NCBI GenBank assembly: GCA_030849075.1
Contig: JASAOO010003114.1
Span: 1-22,920, forward strand
Direction: 5' to 3'
Length of the DNA stretch: 22,920 bases
Source of the DNA: Zelonia costaricensis
Lineage: Eukaryota; Euglenozoa; Kinetoplastea; Trypanosomatida; Trypanosomatidae
Shown: one piece after another, positions 7,930-18,655 of the stretch
How the letters are laid out: each line of letters starts with the position of its first letter
Position numbering within the stretch: position 1 is the first letter of the stretch
Made by a program: the position numbers and the translations under genes
The notes under the pieces: model-generated
Databases searched by the model: none
What the model saw: only the letters and a program-made list of their open reading frames with translations
What the model was told of the DNA's origin: nothing

Positions 7930-9025
7930 CTCTCCCATAACTTCCTTAGCGTGCAGCTCACCCGCGAAGCTTTTTTTTCTGTAGTTTCTCTTTTGGTTGT
8001 TTGGAGCTGCTCCCTTGCTTGGTCGACCTCCTGTGTCGTTTTCGCTGTGGCTGACGTAGTCGACTGATATAGCCTCCTTTTGTGATTTTGACTGTGATTG
8101 TGTGTGTGTGTATGATCACTGTTCGCCCTCTGTTCTTCCTCTCGAACCTCACTAGTTCTCGCTTACTTTTTTTTTTTTCCCTTTCCGATTCTCCTTGCCT
8201 TTAGACGTGTTTCCCTTTCTTTTCTTCTCCATCAAACACCCGGCACACCCTCTGCGTCGGTGTTTGTGCTCTGAAACAATCCGTCGCGTGGTCTCTGCGA
8301 ACGCCTCACACCCGAGGCTCTGCCGGCGCTGCGCTCCTTTTAATTTCTCCGTTCTGCGCAGCCCTCTCTCTCGCCCATTCCTCGCCGCACTCGCACACCT
8401 CCCCTTCTCTCTCATCTCTTACCGCGCATCGACACCGCCGCCTTCCCCTCCTCGCCTTTCCACGATCCCGCGGTTTGCGTCGCTGCCGTTGCCGTCACTA
8501 CGTGGCATTCCTTTTTTTTGTGTGTGTGTGTCTTCACCGCGGCTTGAGATTTGAGTATAGGTGATTTCTCCGCTCTCGTTCTCTTTCTTCCTGTGGGTCT
8601 GGTCAACCCTCCGGCGCTTCCTCCGCCACCCCTCCTCCCCCCCCATCCCCGTCCACTTTCCCTTCCGCTCTTACCACCAACCTTGCAGCCCCCTGACGAT
8701 CGCCATTGCCATTAGTCAGAAACGAAGAAAAGAAAACGCGAAACGGAGGTGTCACCTCCGCCTCAAGAAGTTTCTTTTCCCATTTTTGTATCATTTCTCT
8801 TTTTTTGCGCGCGTCTTTTGATTTGTTTCGTTCTTCTTTCAACAGGCCAGCGCGCGCGTTTAACAGCCCTACCTCCGCTTTGGTGTTTTATATAAGCATC
8901 TCCTTCGTCACCGCCTGCCTGTCCATCTTTCTATCTTGTGTGTGTGTGTGTGTGTCATCTTTTTTTCCTTTTCCTCTTTGTTGTCATTTTGTTGCCGCCT
9001 TGTCTTGCCCGCTGATACACGCATC

Positions 9026-9049
9026 TTTCCTTTTTTTCCCCCTCTCCAG
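9026..9049 (+). promoter_or_regulatory. Candidate trans-splice acceptor
   Basis: The tract TTTCCTTTTTTTCCCCCTCT leads into CCAG with AG at 9048-9049. It is a possible acceptor for the downstream gene. Confidence 0.4.
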
Positions 9050-11050
9050 CTATTGCCGTCGCACTTGTCGTTCCTCCGGCTAGCCAACTTTTCCGTGGGA
9101 CTCGTGCTCCTCCTCCGCCTCCCCTCCACCTCCTTCTCCCTTGGTGGTCTGCAAGTATCTGCTTTTCGTCCCTGCTGTGTGCCTCCACGAGCGCGTCTGT
9201 GTGTGCTTGTGTTTGTGTCTGTGTCTGTGTCTGTCTGTGTGTGTGGCCAACTCGTCTTTCTTTCTTTCCTTAGTTCTTGTCCGCGTGCGTGTGCGAGAGC
9301 ACATCACCTCTAAACTCTCCCTCAACACGAGCCTCTTGGTGTCTCTTGTTTTTTTGGCTGTTCGCTGTTCTTCTTCTTCTTAGGCCCCCAAAAACCACTT
9401 CGTCGCTTTCTGAAACTAAACGTGTGTGTTTGGCCTCTCCGCCTCTTCGCCTCTCTTTCCCTCCTCGCCTGTGATACCGCCGCTTCTCAGTGGTGCCTTT
9501 CTCTTTTTTTCTTAAGCGCGCGCCCTTGCTCTTCCCCCGTGTGCGTCTGTGTTGGTCTTGTACGTGCTGCCTCGCGCTCAGCTTTCCCTCTTTCCCACCT
9601 CTGCCTACCCCACGACCCGCTACCCCCCCCCCCACCTTTCCATCACCCTCATTTAGTCACCCTCAACCTCCGTTCCCGGCCCCGACCCCTCCTGTCGGTG
9701 CTCCGCAGGTCTGTGGCAGCAGAAGCGTCTTTTCTTTTCCCCTTCCGACGTCATCCACGCGCCCCCGCAACAGCCCCTGTACCTCTCCTCCTTACCCTGC
9801 TCCTCGCCCTCGTGACGTCACGTGTCTGTGCTCCTTTCTCGTCAACTCACTTTTTATTTCCTTGTTCGAGGTTTTCCGCGGCGAGGCTGTCCTCTGTGAT
9901 CCAGCACGTCCTGCAACGCGATCGCCATCATTACCCGTATCTTTATTATTCCCACCCCACCCCCTCCCTCCCTCCCACCACTTCGCCCACCGACCTCTAC
10001 ACTCCCCCCCCCTCCGTTCCTCCCACATCTTTTCCTTTTGTTGTTGTTGTTTTCGGGGTTTGTCTTTGCGCGACTCCGCACGAGCTCATCTTTCGGTGCT
10101 TGTTGCGCTCTCTCTGCCACTTTCTCCTCTGCGACTGTGTTTGTGTGTGTGTGTGTGTGCTCTTTTGGGTGCCTTGAGTGCTGGTGCGCTTCCGCGTGTC
10201 CTGCATTGGCGTGTCTTTCTTCTTTACCCGCTCTTCTCCCCTCTCCCCCTCCCCCACACACCCGCCCGCCCCCTTCTCTTCCACTGGTACGTGCTACAGC
10301 TTGATAGCACTACTACGTTACCCCTCCTCTCTCCCAGACTCCTTTCTTTTTCTTTCTTGTGCGTGTGTGTGTGTGTGTTTCTCGCCTTCTCCTCTACACC
10401 CACTCCCACCTGTGTTCCTCTCCCTCTCTCTTGCCGACTCCCTTCACCCCTTCTTCTCTCTCTCTCTCTCTTTTGAGCGTTAAGCCCTTGACACTCGCCA
10501 CCAGAGCGTGTTTTTCTCCTTTTGTGTGTTCGTTTGCTTCCTTGCTAGTTTCTTCTCTTCACGCGCGCGTGTGTGTGTGCGCGTGTTCATCCACCCGAGC
10601 CTTCTTTTCTTGTTGTTGGTGGATTTCCTTTACCCCACCCCCTTTCTGCCCCTCTTCGATTTCTTTCGTCGTACTATCTTGCCCACTCTTTCCCCCACTC
10701 TCCTTCGCAATACCCTACTCCTGACTGCATTTTCGTCACTCCTCTTCTCCTTCTTGCTTGTGTTTTCGTTTATTGCGCACCGCCTTCTTCTTCACCTCCT
10801 CACTTCGTCGGTGCTGAACACGCGCGTCCGCATCGCACAGCGATCACGTACGCACGCCGGCACACAAGAAGGTCCGCCCTGCCCACTGCTCGTCTCGAGC
10901 CCTCCTTCTCCCTCCTCCCCCCCCCCCCCCACACACACACCAAAGGAAAGAAGCACAAAGCCTTCACCTTGCAACACCGCTCATCCTCCTCCAGTTCGTC
11001 GTCGTGACTATTTGCGTCGGATCTTCTTCTCCGCGGTTTCTACAAGTCTT

Positions 11051-11076
11051 GCGCCCATCTCCTTTCTCAGCTGCAG
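11051..11076 (+). promoter_or_regulatory. Pyrimidine tract and AGs immediately before the large gene's ATG
   Basis: CGCCCATCTCCTTTCTCAG (AG at 11069-11070) and then CTGCAG (11075-11076) lie just before ATG 11079. If used they would leave a 5'UTR of only a few bases. That is short for trypanosomatids, so an upstream acceptor (for example near 10993) is also likely. Confidence 0.3.
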
Positions 11077-11078
11077 CC

Positions 11079-14000
11079 ATGGGCGCCGTTCCGTCGCGCG
11101 AGTGCACCTCGCTCTTCTCGTACTTCCGCGGAAGCTACGAGGTGGGTATGGTGCCGCTCACCAAGTTTTACTTTGGCAGTGACAAGGACGCCGCCGCAGC
11201 AGGAGAAGATATGGACGGCAGCCTTCACGTGACGCAACTCGCCGGTGCAACCAGCACGGAAGCGAAGGCGGCGCCGCCGGCTGGGGCGTCCGTCTTCGCC
11301 GGCCCCCGCACTCGCATGCGGCAGCAGCTGCGGCAACAGCTGCTGCTCATGCGTCGCGACCCCGCTGTCCTCTACGCCAATGCCCGCGAGGCGGAGAATG
11401 TGCTGCAGAGCCTGTGGCGCGAGGAGAAGCGCACCGGCAACGCGACGCACCTGTCGCCCGCCGACTCCGCCAGTGCGGCCTCCTCGGTAACGACGTCGAA
11501 CAAGAAGGCGCCATCGACAGGGGAAGCCACGAACACATCCTCGGCGTCTGCGGCCGTGGACGCGCTCGCGCCGGCCGCGGAGCAGGGTCGGGCCTCGGCT
11601 TCTAGCAACAGCGGCAGCCGCACGGATAGCCCCACCGGCGCCTCCGACAGCGACGCCGACGCGCTGGCGGACACCCACGCCATCTCCTCAGGCGCGGCGA
11701 AGCGGCTGCTGGGCGAGTACTGGAACGTGATGCCGGACGACAACTTCACCGAAGCGGACTTGGACCGCTTTCTCGACCTCGTCGACGCCACCCTCTTCGA
11801 CACGAACGACGAGCTGCTCGGCGCAGACCCCGTGCAGCCGGGCCTTCGCAATGGCCAGGGCGCCACGGGGGCGGCCGCGCCGACCAAGACGTTCATGCCC
11901 GTGCCGTGCGCCCTCTGCCTCGCCTACCCGGACGGCAAGGAGCGCGACGGCGCCTTCTCACTCGATGGGCGGGTGATCAACATCATCGGCTACTTTGGGC
12001 TCATGACGCCGGAGATGCAGGATGCCTTCAAGGTGGTGAAGCGGCTGCCCAGCGAGGCGGAGAAGCAGCAGGCACCCAGAGAAGCTGCCTCCACCGACGG
12101 CGCCGCGCTGCCGCTCATGTACCTCAACACCGCCATCCTCACCTCCGCCGGCGACCGCACGCTGGAGCGGGTGCTCGTGCTCGCGGCGGTGATGCTGCGC
12201 CAGCAGTTCCATACGATCGGCCGCCGTCACGTGCTGCAGGCGAAGCTGGACCGACTCCTGCGGGAGCAGCGGGAGCAGCAGCTCAACGTCGACCCGCAAG
12301 TCATCCGCTACCTCCACACGCTGCTGGCCCTGCCCGCCGCCACAGAGCCGCACAAGCCTTTCTTCGACCCGCTTCTCGAGATCCCGCTGCCCAGCATTCC
12401 GAGCGGCATCTACACCCCGACGCAGTACGTCAACGCCGCCTCCAACGGGCCGCCGATGCCGCCGGCGCCATCGCAGCCGCCGCAGCGCCTTCCGTCGGGT
12501 GTGGGCAGCTTCGCCGGCGCTGCCGCGACCCTCTCCCTCACGGGCAGCACCGCGGCGGCAGGCAGCGTGCCCATGCTGCTGCAACCCACCTCTGGTACGC
12601 CGCCGGCGTCCACCAGTGCGGGCTCCCTCCCACACGACGCCGCCACCGCGGCCGCTGCGGCACCGTCCTTGCCGTCAAGTCTCGCGGCAGGGACGCGGTC
12701 AGCGCTGCTGACGCCGCACCAGCGCCACCCCAGCGGCAGCACTGCAAGCCTGACCGCCCCGAGCGCGCGCGTGCAGGGCTCCTGCCCGGGCTCGGAGCGG
12801 GCGTGCACGCTGGACATGGACGGCGCGGCGGCACCTGGCATGGCGATGGCGTTCCCGCCGACGCCCGCCCCCACCGCGTACGGACTGCACCCATTGGATC
12901 AAGGCGACGAGGACGCCATCACGCTGGCGTTGTGCCGTCGGCTCGAGGGGCTGCGGGTCGTGATCGAGACGGCCAGCAACAACTACTCCGCCCTCAAGTC
13001 GCTGACGGAGAACTTTGCCTTCCTGCACTGCCAGATCCTGCTGGACGAGGACCTCACCACCGTGGAGCTGGTCGACCTGCCCGCGCTCATCGCCACATCA
13101 ACCTTCCAGCCCGCCGACTCGGCCACGACGGTCGCCAGCACCGTGGCCACGTCGGTCAACGCGGACGCCACAAGTGGGAAGGCTGTCGCCGCGCTGCCAC
13201 CGTGGTCGGCCGTCCTCATCAAGCTCGACCCGCTCCACGTGCGCCAGGCCACGATGTGGGCCAGCTCCTTCTTTCACTGCCCCACGCTCCTGCCAAACGG
13301 GGATTGGGTGAAGTACAAACTGAAGGACGAGTGCGAGCAACTGCGCCACGTGCTGCAAAACAAGGACATGCTCATCGCTCACTGGCGCAAGGTGGACGCG
13401 GCCCACGCCGACCGCTACATGGGCCCCCACACGGCCCGCCTGCTGGAGCACGTGCGGGCACTGCAGGCCGAGACGGAGGAGGCCCGCGGCCTGCCAGCGG
13501 ACCACTGGACACAGCGCCCCCTCTACGTCAACCAGGACGGCCGCAAGTACGCCTTGTATGAGAGCCGCTACGGCACCATGCTCATCGGCGTGCGCGCCTT
13601 CGCGTCTGCCGCGACGGCGGGAGGGCCGTCAGACTCCACCACCAACGCCACGGGTGCTGGTGCTGGGGCCAGCGCAGGGTCCAACGTCGGCGATGGTGCC
13701 AGGAACGCCAAGGAGGAGGGTGGGTTGAAGGTTCAGACGGGTGCGGGTCCCGGCGGCGCACTCATAGGGGGCACCACCCTCGGCAACGCTGGCGCTGGCC
13801 GTCGTGGCGGCAACGCCGCAGCTGCTACCGGCGGCGCCGTACCGCCCCCGCCATCGCCGTTCGTGTACGCCGGCGCCGGCCTCAACGCCACGATGATCCA
13901 CCAGCCACCGAGTTCGTACAACGGGCATGTGCACGACCACTACAACCACGACGTCGGCGCCGCCTACGGCGCGTACCCCAACGGGGCGGCTCCCCCTGCG

Positions 14001-15920
14001 GCTGCTCCGCTCAACCCGTATCAGCCCGCCCCCTTCATGGCGCCACCGCCGAAGATGTACATGAACGGTCCGCCACCTGGCATGCCGGCGCACCACCACC
14101 AGCATCAGCAGCACCAGATGCCGCACAACGGCTACGACGCAACGGCGTACATGATGATGAACAACGCAAAGCCCGGCGAGGCCCCTGCCGCACCGGTGGG
14201 GCGGTACCGGCCGGCACCTGCGACGCAGGGGTACTCCATGGGCATGGCCGCTGGCTACGGCGCCCCGCAGCGCTCCAGCGGCCCCGCGCCGTCGTACTAC
14301 GACGCGACAGGCGGCAACAACATGCACGCAGCAGCCGGCGCAGACCCGAACGTCATGGCTGGCTCGCCCATTACGGCACAGAGCCAGCAGCGCTGTAGCT
14401 TGCCGAACAGCCTGCCCAATCACGCCCAGTACGCGAACCGTGTTCAGATGAATGCGTCGGTGCTGCAGATGCAGCCGATGCCGCAGTACCACACCAACGC
14501 GCTGAACCCGAGGTACGGAGCGATGCCTGCACAGCAGATGCAGCAGCAGCAGCAGCAGCAGCAGGGGGCGTACATATCGGCTACGTCCTCGCCCCGCTAC
14601 CCCGCCGCCTCGCCCGCCCCGACGCCGAAGGCGCCGGCATCGCCGCACCCGCAGGCAACAGCCGCCGCGGCCGCTGCTGTCCCGAGCGCGGCCCCAGCGG
14701 TGGCCTCGCACGGGTGCGTCGGGGCTGCGGGCGACGGCGCGCCGGCCGCGGCCTCGCAGACGCCGTCGACCCCGCCGCAGTCGAAGAGTCCGCACAGCGG
14801 CGCCACGGCAGCGACCACGGCGGCACCAGCGTCGGGGCACTCCCTCGCCGCGAGCCGCGGCGAGACGACGTCGCCCACCGCGGGCGTGCTCAAGAGCGTG
14901 ATGCCGTGGTCGCTCCAGGGGACGACGGGTTGGAGCAGCGCGGAGGAGACGACGGAGGCCACGACGCAGTTCCTCATGCGTTCCGCCGATCTCTTCGACG
15001 TTGACGACGACGGCGAGGCCGTGAAGAAGACCGCGGGCGGCAGCGACAACGCCGCCGCGTCGCGCGCCGGCGAGGACGGCACCGGCGGCAGCAACCGTTT
15101 TGCCCGCCTCGTCGCGGACTGGGAAAAGATCATCGCGAGCGCGAACAGCGAGGCAGTCACCTCCCCAACGTCGTCATCGCCGGCAGAGAAGGTCGACATG
15201 TCCATCATGAACCTCCTCCTCTCCGCCGCGCCACACACCTCATCGCAGTCGGAGCAGCGTGAGCACAGTCAACCCCCTCAACAGCCGCCGCAGCAGCAGC
15301 AGCGACCCCAGCTCAGCGAAGTGACCGCGGCGTCCACGGTGGGAGCCTGGCCGCTGACATTTCCCACCGTTGCCGATCCAGCCTTCGCCGCCCCCGCCCC
15401 CACGCCGGCCTACCAGCCGGGTGGCGTCTTCCCTGTGTACGTGCTGCAGATGCCGAGTGCCACGCCGCCGCAGCAGCAGCAGCAGCCGGCGGTCTCGTCT
15501 CCAGCGCCCGCCGCCCCCGCGCCCGGCAAGCCGCTCTACTACACCATCGCGAACGGGGTGCCGCTGCTCGTGCAGCCGGCCGCCACTCCGGGCGGCATGG
15601 GTGTTGCCTTCCCGATTGGGCAGCCCTTCCCTCACGCAGCGGAGGCGCAGTCGCCGTACCCGGGGATGCCGATGGCGCTGCCCCCACCGCCGCCGCAGCC
15701 GCAGCCGCAGCAACCGTCCGTGCTGCCGGCGCCAGCCGCGCGGTTCTCAGCCCAGCCTGGGGCGCGCTGGGGTGGGCAGTACCGCTTCCTCTCGAGCGGG
15801 CCCTGCAACCTCGCCGGCTTCTTCGGCCAAGGCATGACGCCCACGTACCCCGGAAGCGACGGCAGCGGCACGGCCGGCAGCAGCGGCATGCACTTCCAGC
15901 CGAGCAGCGAGTACGCGTAG
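11079..15920 (+). CDS. Large protein of unknown function with N-myristoylation signal and Pro/Gln/Ala-rich disordered C-terminal half
   Basis: I do not recognise the family. The frame is open from 11004, but the ATG at 11079 is chosen because its context (GCAGCCATGG) is strong and it creates an N-terminus (MGAVPSREC) with Gly2, Ser6 and Arg7, fitting the N-myristoylation consensus. Cys9 could then be S-acylated. The product is 1613 residues. Ordered-looking parts lie at about 209-452 (helical; 362-421 is a leucine- and charge-rich amphipathic stretch) and about 601-846 (ends near a YALYESRYG segment). Both flank a Ser/Ala/Pro-rich linker at about 453-600. Residues about 847-1270 are Gly/Ala-rich, then Tyr/Met/His/Asn/Pro/Gln-rich with eight consecutive Gln at 1155-1162. 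Short conserved-looking islands follow: about 1273-1312 (ends in an acidic DVDDDGE), about 1339-1386, about 1485-1500 and an aromatic C-terminal patch near 1568-1590. No membrane segment or catalytic motif is visible. High GC3 against low-complexity flanks supports real coding. Membrane anchoring and a scaffold or RNP-granule role are inferences. Confidence 0.95.
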   Translation: MGAVPSRECTSLFSYFRGSYEVGMVPLTKFYFGSDKDAAAAGEDMDGSLHVTQLAGATSTEAKAAPPAGASVFAGPRTRMRQQLRQQLLLMRRDPAVLYANAREAENVLQSLWREEKRTGNATHLSPADSASAASSVTTSNKKAPSTGEATNTSSASAAVDALAPAAEQGRASASSNSGSRTDSPTGASDSDADALADTHAISSGAAKRLLGEYWNVMPDDNFTEADLDRFLDLVDATLFDTNDELLGADPVQPGLRNGQGATGAAAPTKTFMPVPCALCLAYPDGKERDGAFSLDGRVINIIGYFGLMTPEMQDAFKVVKRLPSEAEKQQAPREAASTDGAALPLMYLNTAILTSAGDRTLERVLVLAAVMLRQQFHTIGRRHVLQAKLDRLLREQREQQLNVDPQVIRYLHTLLALPAATEPHKPFFDPLLEIPLPSIPSGIYTPTQYVNAASNGPPMPPAPSQPPQRLPSGVGSFAGAAATLSLTGSTAAAGSVPMLLQPTSGTPPASTSAGSLPHDAATAAAAAPSLPSSLAAGTRSALLTPHQRHPSGSTASLTAPSARVQGSCPGSERACTLDMDGAAAPGMAMAFPPTPAPTAYGLHPLDQGDEDAITLALCRRLEGLRVVIETASNNYSALKSLTENFAFLHCQILLDEDLTTVELVDLPALIATSTFQPADSATTVASTVATSVNADATSGKAVAALPPWSAVLIKLDPLHVRQATMWASSFFHCPTLLPNGDWVKYKLKDECEQLRHVLQNKDMLIAHWRKVDAAHADRYMGPHTARLLEHVRALQAETEEARGLPADHWTQRPLYVNQDGRKYALYESRYGTMLIGVRAFASAATAGGPSDSTTNATGAGAGASAGSNVGDGARNAKEEGGLKVQTGAGPGGALIGGTTLGNAGAGRRGGNAAAATGGAVPPPPSPFVYAGAGLNATMIHQPPSSYNGHVHDHYNHDVGAAYGAYPNGAAPPAAAPLNPYQPAPFMAPPPKMYMNGPPPGMPAHHHQHQQHQMPHNGYDATAYMMMNNAKPGEAPAAPVGRYRPAPATQGYSMGMAAGYGAPQRSSGPAPSYYDATGGNNMHAAAGADPNVMAGSPITAQSQQRCSLPNSLPNHAQYANRVQMNASVLQMQPMPQYHTNALNPRYGAMPAQQMQQQQQQQQGAYISATSSPRYPAASPAPTPKAPASPHPQATAAAAAAVPSAAPAVASHGCVGAAGDGAPAAASQTPSTPPQSKSPHSGATAATTAAPASGHSLAASRGETTSPTAGVLKSVMPWSLQGTTGWSSAEETTEATTQFLMRSADLFDVDDDGEAVKKTAGGSDNAAASRAGEDGTGGSNRFARLVADWEKIIASANSEAVTSPTSSSPAEKVDMSIMNLLLSAAPHTSSQSEQREHSQPPQQPPQQQQRPQLSEVTAASTVGAWPLTFPTVADPAFAAPAPTPAYQPGGVFPVYVLQMPSATPPQQQQQPAVSSPAPAAPAPGKPLYYTIANGVPLLVQPAATPGGMGVAFPIGQPFPHAAEAQSPYPGMPMALPPPPPQPQPQQPSVLPAPAARFSAQPGARWGGQYRFLSSGPCNLAGFFGQGMTPTYPGSDGSGTAGSSGMHFQPSSEYA

Positions 15921-16925
15921 TGGCGACGGCCGCGCCGCCGCTCTTCCGCTCTTTTTCTTCTGTTTGAACTGCTGCTGGTCGGTGTGTGGCGAGTTGCGAA
16001 CGCCTCCGTGCCCTGCGTCCCCTTTTCCTCCTCTCTCCCTCTCTCTGCATACAAGTGTGCGTCAGCCTAGTGTGGCGTTCCCTGTTTTCTGTGTTTTGAC
16101 GCGTGTGTATGTGTGTGTGTGTGTGTGCCTGTGTTGGTGTATGCGTCTGTCTGTTCCACTGTGATTGTATGCAAGCTGCAGTGTCGGCGTTCGCGCCCTC
16201 TTCCTCTACCACCACCACCCCCCTCACTCGGTCTTCTTCACGTTCGTATTGCGCTTCGTCTTTGCATGCGGACCAACGCCCACGGTGGTGGCTTCCCCTC
16301 CCTCCCCTCTTTCTCTCTACATCGCTTTCCAAAGCGGGGGCATCTGTGATTCACCGCACGACTCGTGCGCTTTGCTGCCACCTGTTTTTTTTTGTCTTCT
16401 TTATTTCTTTTTTCGTCTGTGAACTCGGAACGCGTGACGGCGCTCTTTGTTGTTCTGTTTTTTTTTTAAGTTTTCCTTGGCTCCTTTCCTTCCTCCTTCC
16501 CTGCACGCGTGTGCGTCCATCGGTGTGTATCTGTGTGCGTTGCACACGCACCCTCCTGGCGTCAGACATGCCGCGCAGCTCTTCCTCCCCCCTACCCCCC
16601 TCTTCTCCTTGCGTGGTGCGTGCTGTGTGTTGGTCCTACCTTCTTTTGTTTCTCTCTTGGCGCGCATGGTAGCAGCTCTCCTCGCACGAGGAAAGCGCAT
16701 CCGCTTGTCTTGTGTTTTCTCTCTCTGTGTGTGTGTGTGTGTGTGTGCCAGTGCAATTGAGTGACTTCGGTGTTGCGTGGGTCTTGTCTCGCTGCCAAGA
16801 AAATCGTCGCAAAGTCGTCTCTTCTTTGTTTGTTGTTGTTGCCCGTTACCGCCGGTCTTGAGCGGCGGCGCTGCTCTTGCCGGCTTCGGGCTCCTTCATC
16901 GCACGTGTGTCTTCCGTCTCGTGGC

Positions 16926-16946
16926 GACACCGCTGCAAGCGGTGTC
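16926..16946 (+). promoter_or_regulatory. Perfect 9-bp stem-loop in the 3' flank
   Basis: GACACCGCT (16926-16934) and AGCGGTGTC (16938-16946) are exact reverse complements around a GCA triloop. It lies about 1.0 kb after the stop codon of the large gene in a less repetitive island, so it may be part of the 3'UTR. A function as an RNA-binding site is inferred only from structure. Confidence 0.5.
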
Positions 16947-18610
16947 AAGGGGTTGGTAATGAGCACTTTCTGTGTTGGTGTGCGTGCGCATCTCACTTTT
17001 TTTTTTCTTCCTCGGTGTGTAGGTGCGCGCTTGTTTTGTTATCAATCGCAACATACCAGCGTCTTTCAGTGGCGATGGGTACCGGGGGGCACAAGGCAGC
17101 GGAGTGAGAGGCAGAAGGCACGGTCGAAGCGTTGGCACGCAGGTCGGCCTATGAGAGGGCCACATGCGGGCAACGCAAGAAAAACGAAAAAGGAGTCACG
17201 TGTGCCCTTTCTGGCTCGCTCACCGTCCGTTGGGGAAGTCAGACGCACACAAGCCCCCTCACGCCACGTGCCTCTCCCTATTCCTTTCTTTTCCGCCTAC
17301 TCAGCTCCCGCCTTTACCCTCCCACCCAACCCACAACCGCTCTTTTTCCTACCTTAGACCGTGGCGCAATCTTCTTTCCCCGATGCCGTCAGCGTCACTT
17401 GTCCTGGTGTACGTCTGTGTGGCTCTGTGAACGCTTCTCGTCACGGTGCCTCTCTCGATCGGTGTGGTCAACATACACTCTCCCACCCACCCACACGACA
17501 CCGTTCAGACACTTCCCCCTTCGTCCTTTTCCCTTCTTTTTTTAGCTTGGTTGTGTGAGTGCGTGTGTGTGTGTTTGCTTTTTGTCTGCCCGTTTGAAGC
17601 CAGCGCCCCCCCCCCTCCCCTCCCCCCGTTCTCCCTCCCCTGATGTCGCGTCCGCGTCTCGCGCTGTGCCTACCTTCTTTGTCTTTGCCTGTGTCTCTCT
17701 CTGGTTCTTCTCCTCACCTCGACCTCGGTATTGCGACGCCGCCGTGACACTCTGCGTTACTGTGCTTGTGCTTGTGTGCGTGTGTGTGTGTGTGTGTGAA
17801 TGTGTGTGGCGCGCCTATTGTTTTCTCCGTGGCGAGTTTCCCTTGTCCTTCGCAGCACTTGAAAGAATCCCTCCCCCTTCCTGCACGCTTAACCCTCGCC
17901 CATTGCCTCATACACGACGTGCCAACGCCAAAGAGCGAAACCCCACTCGAGTAGAACACTGCGCGTGTTCTGCTTCACCGCTACTCGTCGTGACTCCCTC
18001 CCTCTCTCTCTCTGTCCTTCTCGTTCTTTCACCTCCCCGTGTGCTCCACCTCGTCATCTTCGCCTGCCGTCATGCCTTTACACGTTCGTCTTTGTCCATT
18101 CTTCTTTCATCTGCGTCTGGCTCGTGTGTGCGTCTTCTCCTTCCCCCTCGACCCCTCCCAAGCCTTTCCTGCAAGCGCACATCTGGTGTCCGCCGCATCC
18201 TCTCTCCCCGCCTCTCTCCCACTACCCACCACCCGTCCTCTTTCTGGCGGCGCGCTCCTCCCTTGTAGCCACGCGGTGTGCCGTGTCGGTGTTTACCCGC
18301 GCCCTCCGTCTCGTCGCGGCTGAACCCAGCGCCTCCCCCACCCCAACCCCCACTCTCTCTCTCTTGTTGATGTCCTCTGATGCTCCCACTCCTTTGCTCC
18401 GCCCACACAAGTTCCCCCAGTTCGCCTCCCTTCTTCTTTTCTTTCTGTTGTTGCGTTCCAGTGCGGTTCAAAGCCATAAGAGTTAACAGACGAGTATCAC
18501 CTTTTTTTGTTTGTTTTTCCGCGTGTGCGCGTGTGTCGCCGTCGGCGCCACTGCCACCGCCACCGCCCCGTGCCAGCGTCAGAGCAATCCTTCTCTCCCT
18601 CCTTCCTTCC

Positions 18611-18655
18611 CTCCTCCCCTCCCCTCCCCTCCCCCCCGCCGCCGCCGCCGCCGCC
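18611..18655 (-). repeat. CCCCT repeat followed by CCG triplets
   Basis: The plus strand has four C runs of at least four separated by single T, then about six CCG/GCC triplets. The minus strand is G-quadruplex-capable. Confidence 0.7.

Larger units (their letters stand above)
6346..11078. other. Pyrimidine-rich intergenic region and probable 5'UTR of the downstream gene
   Basis: About 4.7 kb with no credible CDS. It is made of C/T tracts, short TG microsatellites (8099-8111, 8937-8955, 9200-9244, 10140-10160, 10361-10378), CT runs and several T/C tracts followed by CAG, as expected of trypanosomatid trans-splice acceptors. ORFs up to 328 codons exist but are Pro/Leu/Ser/Phe/Cys strings from translated pyrimidine tracts. 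The 5' end of the downstream mRNA could be at any of several acceptors, so 5'UTR length is unknown. Confidence 0.65.

Noticed and set aside
9490..10476. 328-codon plus-strand ORF upstream of the gene
   Set aside because: Translated C/T tracts (Pro, Leu, Ser, Phe, Cys only) with no start context and no domain.
11906..13561. 551-codon ORF on the plus strand inside the large gene
   Set aside because: It is a shifted-frame shadow of the GC-rich coding sequence: Arg/Ala/Pro/Gly strings, no ATG context, and the real frame has the coherent domain pattern.
13629..14840. 403-codon ORF on the minus strand inside the large gene
   Set aside because: Antisense shadow: Arg/Val/His/Cys-rich strings mirroring GC3-rich codons. 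No motif is recognised.
16761..17357. 198-codon ORF in the 3' flank
   Set aside because: Non-ATG start, mixed composition without a domain, and low-complexity ends. Kept only as part of a mixed island.
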